From contig HF995207.1 of NCBI GenBank assembly GCA_000432915.1, positions 1 to 24,346 on the forward strand: 24,346 nt of DNA, read 5' to 3'. This document shows positions 14,899 to 22,020 of this stretch, in pieces. The stretch comes from Firmicutes bacterium CAG:194 (GTDB taxonomy: Bacteria > Bacillota > Clostridia > Lachnospirales > Lachnospiraceae). Positions within the stretch are counted from its first letter, which is position 1. Every line of letters begins with the position of its first letter. The notes below the pieces were generated by a model. It was not told where the DNA came from, made no database searches, and saw only the letters and a list, made by a program, of their open reading frames with translations. A program made the translations under genes and the position numbers.

Positions 14899-15276
14899 TT
14901 ATTCGCCAAGGTATGCGATCACTTCTACCTCACATAACACGTTCTTTGGTAATGTCTTTACTGCTACGCAGCTTCTTGCCGGTTTTGAAGTAAAGTATTT
15001 GGCGTAAATTTCATTAAATGCACCAAAATCTCCCATATCAGCGAGGAAGCAGCTTGTCTTTACGACCTTGCTGTAATCAACGCCTGCTGCTGCAAGGAGG
15101 TTTCCGATATTTTTCATAACCTGCTCCGTCTGTGCTTCAATTGTTGCTTCTGCGATCTCACCTGTCTCCGGTATGATGGCGATCTGTCCGGATGCAAAGA
15201 AGAAATCTCCCGCAATGATGCCCTGTGAATATGGTCCGATTGCTGCCGGTGCTTTTTCTGTACTGATAACTTTCAT
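14899..15276 (-). CDS. ridA: RidA family enamine/imine deaminase
   Basis: The 125-residue protein has the full RidA (YjgF/YER057c) pattern: IGPYSQGIIAGDFFFASGQI, then EQTEQVMKNI-type helix, VVKTSCFLADMGDFGAFNEIYAKYF, and Arg101 in KPARSCVAV, the substrate-binding Arg. LPKNVLCEVEVIAY ends the protein. Family members form trimers and hydrolyse reactive 2-aminoacrylate and other enamines released by PLP enzymes. The gene follows the small ORF by 69 nt on the same strand. No PLP enzyme is adjacent, so its link to the signalling genes is unclear. Housekeeping detoxification is the default reading. Confidence 0.95.
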   Translation of the reverse strand: MKVISTEKAPAAIGPYSQGIIAGDFFFASGQIAIIPETGEIAEATIEAQTEQVMKNIGNLLAAAGVDYSKVVKTSCFLADMGDFGAFNEIYAKYFTSKPARSCVAVKTLPKNVLCEVEVIAYLGE

Positions 15277-15345
15277 GTCACTCTTCCTTTCCTACTGCAA
15301 ATTTTATGTGTAATAAGCACTGCGTGCCTATACATACTATTTTGA

Positions 15346-15579
15346 TCACGGTTCTATAAAGCTGACAACCACATAGAAACCGCGTTCATTTTCCTCAATG
15401 GATACAACTGTTCCTTCTTTTGTTTTCAGGCGTTCCCTGAATGGAATATTGGCTGACATTGCCAGGGACGGATCGATCGTATAATAATAACTGCTGGGCA
15501 GAACACCTTCTGTCACAGTCACCTTCTGTCCGGTCTCAAGCAATCCCGGACGTTCCATTTTAAACTCCAGTTCTCTCAT
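15346..15579 (-). CDS. Small protein overlapping the end of the HD-GYP gene
   Basis: The 77-residue protein begins MRELEFKMERPG and overlaps the HD-GYP stop by 20 nt in another frame. GGAGG lies 9 nt before the ATG at 15579. A second ATG at 15558 gives 70 residues and has GGAG 6 nt upstream, one base after the HD-GYP TAA. Either start suggests translational coupling. The body is beta-rich: GQKVTVTEGVLPSSYYYTIDP, then RLKTKEGTVVSIEENERGFYVVVSF. The ending resembles a small SH3-like or KOW-like barrel. No membrane helix or Cys is present. I do not recognise the family. The overlap with a c-di-GMP enzyme makes a partner role possible, as inference. Confidence 0.68.
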   Translation of the reverse strand: MRELEFKMERPGLLETGQKVTVTEGVLPSSYYYTIDPSLAMSANIPFRERLKTKEGTVVSIEENERGFYVVVSFIEP

Positions 15580-17677
15580 CTGTATCTGCCTCCGTATAAG
15601 ATGCCGCCAGTGCTTCCATTTCCTGCTGTGGCAGATCTTCGCGCTCCAGCATCTTTGTAAATACTTCCACGACATGTGGATCAAACTGCGTACCGGAGCA
15701 TCTGCGCAATTCGGCGATCGCATCCTTTTCCGGCATTGCCTTGTGATACGGTCTGTCGTTGACCATAACATCATGGGAATCCACCGCTGAGATCACACGT
15801 GCGATCAAAGGGATCTCTTCACCCTTCAATCCGTTTGGATAACCGGTTCCGTCCCATTTTTCATGATGGCATAAAATGCCGTCCGCAATATCGCCAAGCT
15901 CCGGTGAGCTTTTCGCAATACGATAGCCTTTTACCGTATGCTGCTCTATGATCGCACGCTCTTCCGGCGTCAGTTTTCCTTTTTTCTTAATGATATCCTG
16001 CGGAATTGCTACCTTACCAATATCATGCAGCGCTGCCAGAAGCTCCAGCTTTCCGATCTCCGCATCAGGGAGGCCCATTTCCTTCCCAAGACGGGCTGCC
16101 ATCTTTCTTGTACGCTCTACATGCTCCTCTGTCTGGTAATCACTTTCGCAAAGCGTCTGCTTCAGAGAATTTACAATAGAACTGCTGGCAGATTTTTCTT
16201 TCAGCATCTTTTTATTCATCATATTCGATCTGGCATCCTGCATCAACTTCTCTACAGGAGTATCTGCATCTTCCTTAGTTGCAATACCATATTCGATCGA
16301 CACAGGCATTTTATCATAAAAATCAATGACCTCCGCCTTGATCGCCTCCATGATATCCCCTGCATCCAGATTGTTGGTCTTTTCCAGAACCACAACAAGA
16401 TCGCCATTGTCCAGCTTTGCACAGAATGTATCCTTACCCACTCTTCTGCGGATATAACGGGCGATCTGCCGCATGACACCATCCCCATAAGCCGTTCCGT
16501 AAGCTTCGTTCATGGCACGCAGTCCATCTACATTGCAGACCGCAAAAGAAACCGGGAAAAATTCCGGATTTCTCCACTGCGGGATCTGTGTGTAAAAGCT
16601 CTCTTTATTGTAAAATCCCGTCACCGCATCAAACAGCATGGAATTTTCCAGTTCGAAATATGTCTGTCTGCTGGCGGTCACATCATGGAACACAAACAGC
16701 TTTCCGATCAGCTTTCCTTTATCATCCTTCATACAGCAGAACTGACACTGGTAAGTCTTTGCCTTACCGTTTTCAACCGTTTGCCAGTCAAATTCCTGAT
16801 TGATGTCCGTTCCGTTCATTCCCATGAATTTCTGCTTCTGCATAAATTCTTCTATCGTCAGGGATCCATTTTTAAATTCCATGCCCGGCATCAGCTCATC
16901 CAGTCCCGCACTGTGGTCTGCCAGCCTGCCTTCATAGTCAAACAGAATGATCGGATCCTTCAGATATTCCAGGATCATGTTACGCGTGATCGTCAGCGTG
17001 ACGGACGGCAGATAATTGAACGTATAGAAATACAGCAGAAATCCTACAAACACATACAGCAAGATCGTCGGATCCATAATAAACGGAATGATACCCGCCA
17101 GATATACAAAATTGATCACAACTGCCAGAAGCATTCCGATGATCGGACCATAATACCGTTTTCTGTATACACGCGGCGTTTCTCCGCATTTCAGGGATAA
17201 CAGGATAATCGTTGCCGCAATCATCATCATATCAAACGCTATATGGATGTGGAATGGGATCTGCGGTACATAGGTCAGGATATAACCGTCTCCAAATGAT
17301 TCATGCATATAGGAGACTGCCACCTGATCAAACGGATTGATCATCATAAAAATACCGTCAATAAAAATATAAGCCCCAAATGCGATTTTGATCCACTTCG
17401 GTGTGCGGTTTTCCCAGCCCACAAAAGCCATCGCATAATCATAGTAGAAAAACAACATCAGATCCATAAGTGTAAAGGTCAGAGAACAGCCGATCGATTT
17501 GATGATCAGATAACCCGATGTCAGATTGAGTGTATAAGTACCGATCATCAGGAAATTCATCAGCATGGCAATGCCAAGCTTTTTGGCACTCTCTGTTCCT
17601 TTTCGATATGATTTTAATACAAGTATTGCTACAACCAGCGCAAATATGTAATAAATGGCAACAATGATCTCTTCCAC
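15560..17677 (-). CDS. Membrane HD-GYP phosphodiesterase with degenerate GGDEF domain
   Basis: The 705-residue protein has seven membrane helices (about 5-222, resembling the 7TM region of some sensor kinases) and a PAS-like domain (235-340). A GGDEF-like domain follows (345-490) with DNGDL at 423-427 in place of GGDEF, so cyclase activity is unlikely. A complete HD-GYP domain ends the protein: HDIGK at 551-555, HHEKWDGTGYPNG at 604-616 and NDRPYHKAM at 640-648. It should hydrolyse c-di-GMP, possibly with GTP sensing by the dead GGDEF domain. The start is a GTG with GGGGAG 5 nt upstream. It follows the chemoreceptor by 29 nt and is probably co-transcribed with it. One oddity is His-Asp (SHDVMVNDRP) where the family usually has Tyr-Asp. 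Confidence 0.92.
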   Translation of the reverse strand: MEEIIVAIYYIFALVVAILVLKSYRKGTESAKKLGIAMLMNFLMIGTYTLNLTSGYLIIKSIGCSLTFTLMDLMLFFYYDYAMAFVGWENRTPKWIKIAFGAYIFIDGIFMMINPFDQVAVSYMHESFGDGYILTYVPQIPFHIHIAFDMMMIAATIILLSLKCGETPRVYRKRYYGPIIGMLLAVVINFVYLAGIIPFIMDPTILLYVFVGFLLYFYTFNYLPSVTLTITRNMILEYLKDPIILFDYEGRLADHSAGLDELMPGMEFKNGSLTIEEFMQKQKFMGMNGTDINQEFDWQTVENGKAKTYQCQFCCMKDDKGKLIGKLFVFHDVTASRQTYFELENSMLFDAVTGFYNKESFYTQIPQWRNPEFFPVSFAVCNVDGLRAMNEAYGTAYGDGVMRQIARYIRRRVGKDTFCAKLDNGDLVVVLEKTNNLDAGDIMEAIKAEVIDFYDKMPVSIEYGIATKEDADTPVEKLMQDARSNMMNKKMLKEKSASSSIVNSLKQTLCESDYQTEEHVERTRKMAARLGKEMGLPDAEIGKLELLAALHDIGKVAIPQDIIKKKGKLTPEERAIIEQHTVKGYRIAKSSPELGDIADGILCHHEKWDGTGYPNGLKGEEIPLIARVISAVDSHDVMVNDRPYHKAMPEKDAIAELRRCSGTQFDPHVVEVFTKMLEREDLPQQEMEALAASYTEADTDERTGV

Positions 17678-17706
17678 CTGAACTCCCCACCTCTTTTATC
17701 CGCTCT

Positions 17707-19173
17707 TTACTGCTTCAACGCATTTGCTCTGTCCTGTAAAAATGCTGCAATCTTTCCGGTTTCTTCCACGATCTGTGCATTCTTTTCACTGCTCTCATAA
17801 GTCTCATTGGAATGTGCGGATACTTCTTCCGTGATCGCCGAAATATTCTGCACGCTTTCCACGATAGAATGATTTGCTTCTGTCAGACTGCTGATCGCGG
17901 ATGCCATCTGGCTGACCTGCTGCTCGATCTGTGTCGTATCCTTCTCGATCTGTCCAAAGCTCTGTACAGTTTCCTGTGCCACGGTATATTGCTGCTTTGT
18001 ACCGTCTGCAAAGGATCTGACAGCTTCACTGACATCCTGTAATTTATCCGTGATATCACTGATGAGGGCATCAATGTTCTTGGTTGCTTCCTGCGTCTGG
18101 CTCGCCAGCGTGGAGATTTCGGAAGCCACAACCGCAAAGCCACGCCCGGCTTCGCCCGCTCTTGCCGCTTCAATGCTGGCATTTAAAGATAACAGTCCTG
18201 TCTGGTCGGCAACGGAATTGATCAGCTCTGTGATAGACTGCATCTGCTTTGTATACTCGTCCAGCTCGTTCAGTCTCTGCAGTGCATGTCCACCTGCCTG
18301 CTCCAGCTGTTCTACCTGTTTCTCCAGATTTTCCATATTATCCGCACCTTTTCCGACTGCGGTCTTTGTTTCCGCAACACTGTTCCCGATCATCGTACTT
18401 GTCTGGGAAACTTCTTCGATCCTGCCCTGGATCTTTTCTGTCATACTAAGCTGTGACTGAATGGACTGTGCAGTTTCATTGCTGCCCTGTCTGACCTCAT
18501 CCATGGCACCGCAGGTCTGTACAACCGATTCTCCGAGCTGCTGCATCTTTTCATTCAGGCTGCCAATGCTTTCTGTCATTTCCGCAGAAACGGAAAGCAC
18601 TTGTGCAAGCAGATCTGTCGCATGTTGCTTTTCCTGATCTAAAAGTGCCATCTTTTCTTTGGAAATGATCATACCTGTTTTGGATACCACAATATTGAAG
18701 TAACCACACATCATCATCAGCAGGATCTGTATCTCTGTTGTCACGATGTATTCGTTTGTTGTTCCTGCTGCTGCAATATGATATACAACCGTCAGGATAT
18801 TCATAATATTATAAGAAATCGCCATTATAAGCGCAAATTTCCGGTCTTCAAAAATGTTGCATACAACCAATACAAGGATTGCATAAGTAAATACCAGCGC
18901 ATTGTTGGCTGTCAGCATTAAAACCGCCTGCGGAATCAGAAATCCAAATCCATACAGATAGCGGATTGCTTTTGCATCTTTATTTTTAAAATAAACAAGC
19001 ATCGCTGCAATCGCCGGAAGCCACAAAAGCAGGCATACCAGTACAATATATCCGGCTGTCCGGTTTCCTTTCACTACCTCGATCAGATAGGCGCTCGTAA
19101 TGGCCACAATCTCTATAAAATAGCACCGAAGCGCACCGGCATTTTTCTTTTTGTTTTCTGATTGACTTTCCAT
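17707..19173 (-). CDS. Methyl-accepting chemotaxis-like protein with multi-helix membrane sensor
   Basis: The 488-residue receptor has about six N-terminal membrane helices (18-170) with no large extracellular sensor domain. A long coiled-coil signalling domain follows. The hairpin tip is at about 314-357: ITELINSVADQTGLLSLN, SIEAARAGEAGRGFAVVASE. Gly and Ser replace the usual Asn and Ala in the QTxLLxLNA motif. There is no HAMP and no C-terminal methylesterase-docking pentapeptide. AAAGGAG lies 6 nt before the ATG. The next gene is an HD-GYP enzyme, so chemosensory and c-di-GMP signalling appear linked. No CheA, CheW or flagellar gene lies in the window. It may sense membrane state or small permeants through its helices. 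Confidence 0.93.
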   Translation of the reverse strand: MESQSENKKKNAGALRCYFIEIVAITSAYLIEVVKGNRTAGYIVLVCLLLWLPAIAAMLVYFKNKDAKAIRYLYGFGFLIPQAVLMLTANNALVFTYAILVLVVCNIFEDRKFALIMAISYNIMNILTVVYHIAAAGTTNEYIVTTEIQILLMMMCGYFNIVVSKTGMIISKEKMALLDQEKQHATDLLAQVLSVSAEMTESIGSLNEKMQQLGESVVQTCGAMDEVRQGSNETAQSIQSQLSMTEKIQGRIEEVSQTSTMIGNSVAETKTAVGKGADNMENLEKQVEQLEQAGGHALQRLNELDEYTKQMQSITELINSVADQTGLLSLNASIEAARAGEAGRGFAVVASEISTLASQTQEATKNIDALISDITDKLQDVSEAVRSFADGTKQQYTVAQETVQSFGQIEKDTTQIEQQVSQMASAISSLTEANHSIVESVQNISAITEEVSAHSNETYESSEKNAQIVEETGKIAAFLQDRANALKQ

Positions 19174-19231
19174 GTTGGGCTCCTTTGGAAGAATTTTCCT
19201 TTTTTATGATGTCATACTCGCAAACCCGCAA

Positions 19232-19321
19232 CTACGTTGCAGATAGTTTGTTTTTCCTGATGTCATACGGATTGCTCCGTGCAAGCACGTCGTGTTTTTT
19301 GACTTTTGCCTCTGACATCAT
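19232..19321 (-). CDS. Possible 29-codon leader ORF upstream of the chemoreceptor
   Basis: An ORF of 29 codons starts ATGATG at 19321 and ends with TAG at 19232. The peptide is strongly basic and polar (MMSEAKVKKHD, then SNPYDIRKNK) with no hydrophobic part. There is no clear Shine-Dalgarno site. The best promoter -10 lies directly next to the first ATG, so that start may not be transcribed. It may simply be an open frame through a palindromic repeat. I list it because it fills most of the leader. Confidence 0.2.
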   Translation of the reverse strand: MMSEAKVKKHDVLARSNPYDIRKNKLSAT

Positions 19322-19322
19322 G

Positions 19323-19351
19323 ATTATATCATAAATCAAACCGTATAGAAA
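19323..19351 (-). promoter_or_regulatory. Candidate extended -10 promoter of the chemoreceptor operon
   Basis: On the minus strand, TGATATAAT (19331-19323) is an extended -10. The -35, 17 nt upstream, is TTTCTA, which is weak. The predicted start near 19316 gives a leader of about 140 nt. Confidence 0.45.
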
Positions 19352-19392
19352 GCGTGTTTTGGGAAAGACTATAGAAAAAGGAGGTGCTATCC

Positions 19393-19602
19393 ATGAAAAC
19401 TTTAGACTATATTGCTTTAACACTTGTCATTATCGGTGCAGTCAACTGGGGACTGATCGGCTTTTTCGACTGGAACCTTGTTGCTGCACTCTTTGGCAGC
19501 ATGAGCTGGTTATCCCGTATCATCTATGCAATAGTCGGTCTTTGCGGTCTCTACTTAATTTCCATGTATATGAAAATTGGAACCGTAGACGATGCAGCAT
19601 AA
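19393..19602 (+). CDS. DUF378 small membrane protein
   Basis: The 69-residue protein has two membrane helices and the DUF378 (YuzA-like) pattern: LDYIALTLVIIGAVNWGLIGFFD, then LVAALFG and IIYAIVGLCGLYLI. The start is the ATG at 19393, with GGAGG 8 nt upstream; an upstream GTG at 19384 overlaps the ribosome site and is unlikely. Function of the family is not known. It is the only plus-strand gene within the spoVAE-spoVAA stretch and is followed by a GC-rich terminator. Confidence 0.9.
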   Translation: MKTLDYIALTLVIIGAVNWGLIGFFDWNLVAALFGSMSWLSRIIYAIVGLCGLYLISMYMKIGTVDDAA

Positions 19603-19651
19603 TATAATGCAGGATAAAATAGGAGATTCCATAGGAATTTCCCATACAGAT

Positions 19652-19675
19652 GTCGGGGCAAATGCCCCGACTTTT
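19652..19675 (+). terminator. Intrinsic terminator after DUF378
   Basis: GTCGGGGC (19652-19659) pairs with GCCCCGAC (19664-19671) around AAAT, then TTTT follows. The stem is 8 bp and GC-rich. A second hairpin, GGGGC-GTTT-GCCCC at 19687-19700, lies next to it and may serve spoVAD on the other strand, though it lacks a clean T-run. Confidence 0.75.
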
Positions 19676-19707
19676 ATGCGCATATCGGGGCGTTTGCCCC
19701 TGACATC

Positions 19708-20733
19708 TTATACATGCTCCAGCACCAGCCCGTGTGCAATACCCGGAACGGAATTGCCTTCGTTAAAGCTTGTCTTGCTCAAAAGCGCACCGGTCGGGAC
19801 AAACAAAACCCGTTTCCATTCCCCGCTCTGCAACTTTGGCAGAATATAAGAAGCAAGTGTCACCGCACTGCAGCCACAGCCTGATCCGCCAGATCCCACA
19901 TCCTGCTCATTTATATCAAACAGCGTCGTTCCACAATCCATATGATTGCCCGCAATTTCAACATTCTTCTCCCGCAAAAGATCGATCAGTGCCTGACTTC
20001 CCACTTCTCCCAGATCTCCTGTGATGATCCGGTCGTAATCTTCCGGTTTCCTTTCAAAATCCTGCAGATGCTGCCAGATCAGATCCGCTGCCGCCGGTGC
20101 CATGGCACATCCCATGTTCATGCTGTCTTTGACACCCATATCCACGACTTTTCCGGTCGTGATCCCTGTGATCTGTGCCATCGGATCACTCACCTCGGTT
20201 GCCAGCAGAAAAGCCCCGCTTCCCGTTACCGTCCAGGTAGAAGATTTCGGTCTCTGTCCGCCATATTCCAAAGGGAAACGGAACTCCTTTTCCGCACTTG
20301 CGAAATGACTGGATGTCACACAGACAACCTGCGTAGCAAACCCGCCCCCTATCGTCATTGCACCAAGGCTCAGGCTTTCCCCACAGGTTGAGCAGGCACC
20401 GTACACACCAAAATACGGGATCTCATAAGAAGCCAGTCCAAAAGAGCTTGCCATGGACTGTCCGAGCAAATCGCCCGCAAACAGATAACGGATCTCCTTT
20501 TCTGAAACCTCCGTCTTTTTCAGCAGGATCGCTACTGTTTCTTTCTGCAGCTTACATTCTGCCGCCTCCCAGCTGTCCGCTCCAAACTGGTCATCTGTCA
20601 GTACATGATCGATACAGCTTCCCAGCGGTCCCTGCCCTTCTTTTGTCCCGGCGATTGACGCCCCATTTACAATATAAACAGGCATTGGCAGTTTCACACT
20701 GCTTTCGCCTATTTCAAAAATTGCTTTTTTCAT
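19708..20733 (-). CDS. spoVAD: Stage V sporulation protein AD
   Basis: The 341-residue protein has the thiolase-like fold of SpoVAD. Landmarks are ASIAGTKEGQGPLGSCIDHV, FAGDLLGQSMASSFGL, YGACSTCGESLSLGAM, SSHFASAEKEFRFPLEYGGQRP and SGSGCGCSAVTLASYI near the end. In Bacillus, SpoVAD binds dipicolinic acid and is needed for its uptake into spores. Length matches the family. AAGGAAGG precedes the ATG. The gene follows spoVAC after a 105-nt purine-rich spacer. It is the last gene of the spoVAA-AD run. The usual spoVAE does not follow; DUF378 on the opposite strand does. Confidence 0.96.
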   Translation of the reverse strand: MKKAIFEIGESSVKLPMPVYIVNGASIAGTKEGQGPLGSCIDHVLTDDQFGADSWEAAECKLQKETVAILLKKTEVSEKEIRYLFAGDLLGQSMASSFGLASYEIPYFGVYGACSTCGESLSLGAMTIGGGFATQVVCVTSSHFASAEKEFRFPLEYGGQRPKSSTWTVTGSGAFLLATEVSDPMAQITGITTGKVVDMGVKDSMNMGCAMAPAAADLIWQHLQDFERKPEDYDRIITGDLGEVGSQALIDLLREKNVEIAGNHMDCGTTLFDINEQDVGSGGSGCGCSAVTLASYILPKLQSGEWKRVLFVPTGALLSKTSFNEGNSVPGIAHGLVLEHV

Positions 20734-20838
20734 CCTACACCTTCCTTTTTCTCTGTTTCAATTTCGCCTTTTCTACTTGCTCTTTTCTCTCTGTTTTCCT
20801 CTCTGTCTGTTCCTCTATACCATTTCTGCAACGCTTTT

Positions 20839-21432
20839 TTATACCCAGCCCAGCAGCTTCCCGATCCAGTAGAAAAAGCCCAGAATTCCGCTTGTAAAAA
20901 CACCATATAAAATGACAGGACCGGCAATGGAAAAGATCTTTACACCGATCCCGTAAACCTGACCTTCCGCCTTATATTCAATGGCAGGTGATGCCACGGA
21001 ATTGGCAAATCCTGTGATCGGAACAAGTGCTCCTGCGCCGCCCCATGCAGCAATTACCTGATATATACTAAAGCCCGTCAGCAGAACACTGAGCAGGATC
21101 AACAGTAGAGAGCACCAGCTTCCTGCGAGATCTTTCTCCATGCCAAGCGACTGACAATAATTTAAGATCACCTGTCCGATCACACAGATCACACCACCTG
21201 TCAGAAAGGCTTTCAGCATCTGCAAAGCCAGATTTTTCTTCGGCGTGATCTCCTTCATATATTCCTGGTATGCCTGCTTTTCCTGCTCCTTCTTCTCATC
21301 TGCTGTTTTTTCCGGATAAGCACTGCCTTCCGCTTCCTCCGCCGTTGTGCCGTTCGTATCTGCGTCCAGCTTCCGGTTTTCCTGTATGCCTGCAGCCGTA
21401 TACACATTTCTGATCTGTGAATTATGATCCAT
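20839..21432 (-). CDS. spoVAC: Stage V sporulation protein AC
   Basis: The 197-residue protein has a polar N-terminal extension of about 70 residues (many Glu, Lys, Ala) and then the SpoVAC membrane part. Signatures are LKAFLTGGVICVIGQVILNY, TGFSIYQVIAAWGGAGALVP, ITGFANSVASPAIEYK, GIGVKIFSIAGPVILYG and a final helix. In the family, SpoVAC is a mechanosensitive-type membrane channel for dipicolinic acid. The Bacillus protein is about 150 residues, so the extension here is long. AAAGGAG lies 8 nt before the ATG. It is 99 nt after spoVAB. Confidence 0.95.
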   Translation of the reverse strand: MDHNSQIRNVYTAAGIQENRKLDADTNGTTAEEAEGSAYPEKTADEKKEQEKQAYQEYMKEITPKKNLALQMLKAFLTGGVICVIGQVILNYCQSLGMEKDLAGSWCSLLLILLSVLLTGFSIYQVIAAWGGAGALVPITGFANSVASPAIEYKAEGQVYGIGVKIFSIAGPVILYGVFTSGILGFFYWIGKLLGWV

Positions 21433-21531
21433 TGTTTTCGCTCCTTTCCTGCTCTTTCGCTCATTTTTGCATCTGTTTACTATCTGTATTTTCCCGTTTT
21501 GTAATCTTGTTCCCTTGTAGTATGTGCGCTT

Positions 21532-22020
21532 CTAAGCAGTTTCAAACAATGCATGAAAATAATAATACAAAGAACCTGCCAGCTTTCCCGCTGCCAGAGC
21601 CAAAAGTGCAATTCCAATTCCTCTTTTCATGGAAAACCGCCTTGCCATAATGGGCAGTGCATCCGCAATTTCAGCAATGGATAGTGCCAGACAACCGACA
21701 TAATTTCCCGTGAAGAATCCGTATAAGCTCAAAATGCAGTATTGCAAAATTGTTAAAAATAAGCCAAAGCTGACTTTTCCGTGTGATATACTGTTTTGTA
21801 CCGGTGTAGCGATCGTATCGTAATACACGGTCGTTATAAGTCCTGCCAAAGTCCCAAGGATCAGCATATTTTCATACAGCAGTATATGGTCTGCACTGCC
21901 AGTTTTCTCCGCAAACCGCGGGATCAGACCGACCGCCGTAAACACTGTAAAAACACCGCCTGCCACAACACAGCCACCTGCCAGACCGAACAGAATGATC
22001 ACAATTTCTTTAATCCACAT
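21532..22020 (-). CDS. spoVAB: Stage V sporulation protein AB
   Basis: The 162-residue membrane protein aligns from memory with Bacillus SpoVAB. Shared parts are FGLAGGCVVAGGVFTVFTAVGLIPR, YENMLILGTLAG, the VGCLALSIAEIADALPIMARR segment and GKLAGSLYY at the end. About four helices are predicted. The ATG overlaps the end of spoVAA by 11 nt, with GGAGGAG 10 nt upstream, so the two are coupled. SpoVAB is required for spore maturation in Bacillus; its exact role within the SpoVA complex is not defined. Confidence 0.9.
   Translation of the reverse strand: MWIKEIVIILFGLAGGCVVAGGVFTVFTAVGLIPRFAEKTGSADHILLYENMLILGTLAGLITTVYYDTIATPVQNSISHGKVSFGLFLTILQYCILSLYGFFTGNYVGCLALSIAEIADALPIMARRFSMKRGIGIALLALAAGKLAGSLYYYFHALFETA

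Larger units (their letters stand above)
19174..19392. promoter_or_regulatory. Divergent chemoreceptor/DUF378 spacer with triplicated TGATGTCA
   Basis: The spacer carries TGATGTCA at 19207-19214 and 19258-19265 and its complement TGACATCA at 19313-19320. The first two are parts of an 11-bp repeat, TGATGTCATAC. On the minus strand, hairpins CGTGC-TT-GCACG, ACGGA-GCAA-TCCGT and GCAAC-GTA-GTTGC lie between the copies. For the plus strand, TTGACT (19299-19304) and TTATAT (19324-19329), 19 nt apart, may be a weak DUF378 promoter. No known riboswitch consensus fits. Confidence 0.5.

Noticed and set aside
14724..14909. 61-codon minus-strand ORF across the palindromes before spoVAE
   Set aside because: It runs through a terminator and hairpins, has no ribosome site, and its composition follows the repeats.
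15938..17200. 420-codon plus-strand ORF opposite the HD-GYP gene
   Set aside because: The minus strand codes a clear membrane, GGDEF-like and HD-GYP protein; the plus reading is His/Arg/Cys-rich with no domain, a typical antisense shadow.
19174..19321. c-di-GMP (GEMM) riboswitch before the chemoreceptor
   Set aside because: A GNRA-type hairpin and the c-di-GMP context suggested it, but the conserved GEMM core segments around the stems are absent.
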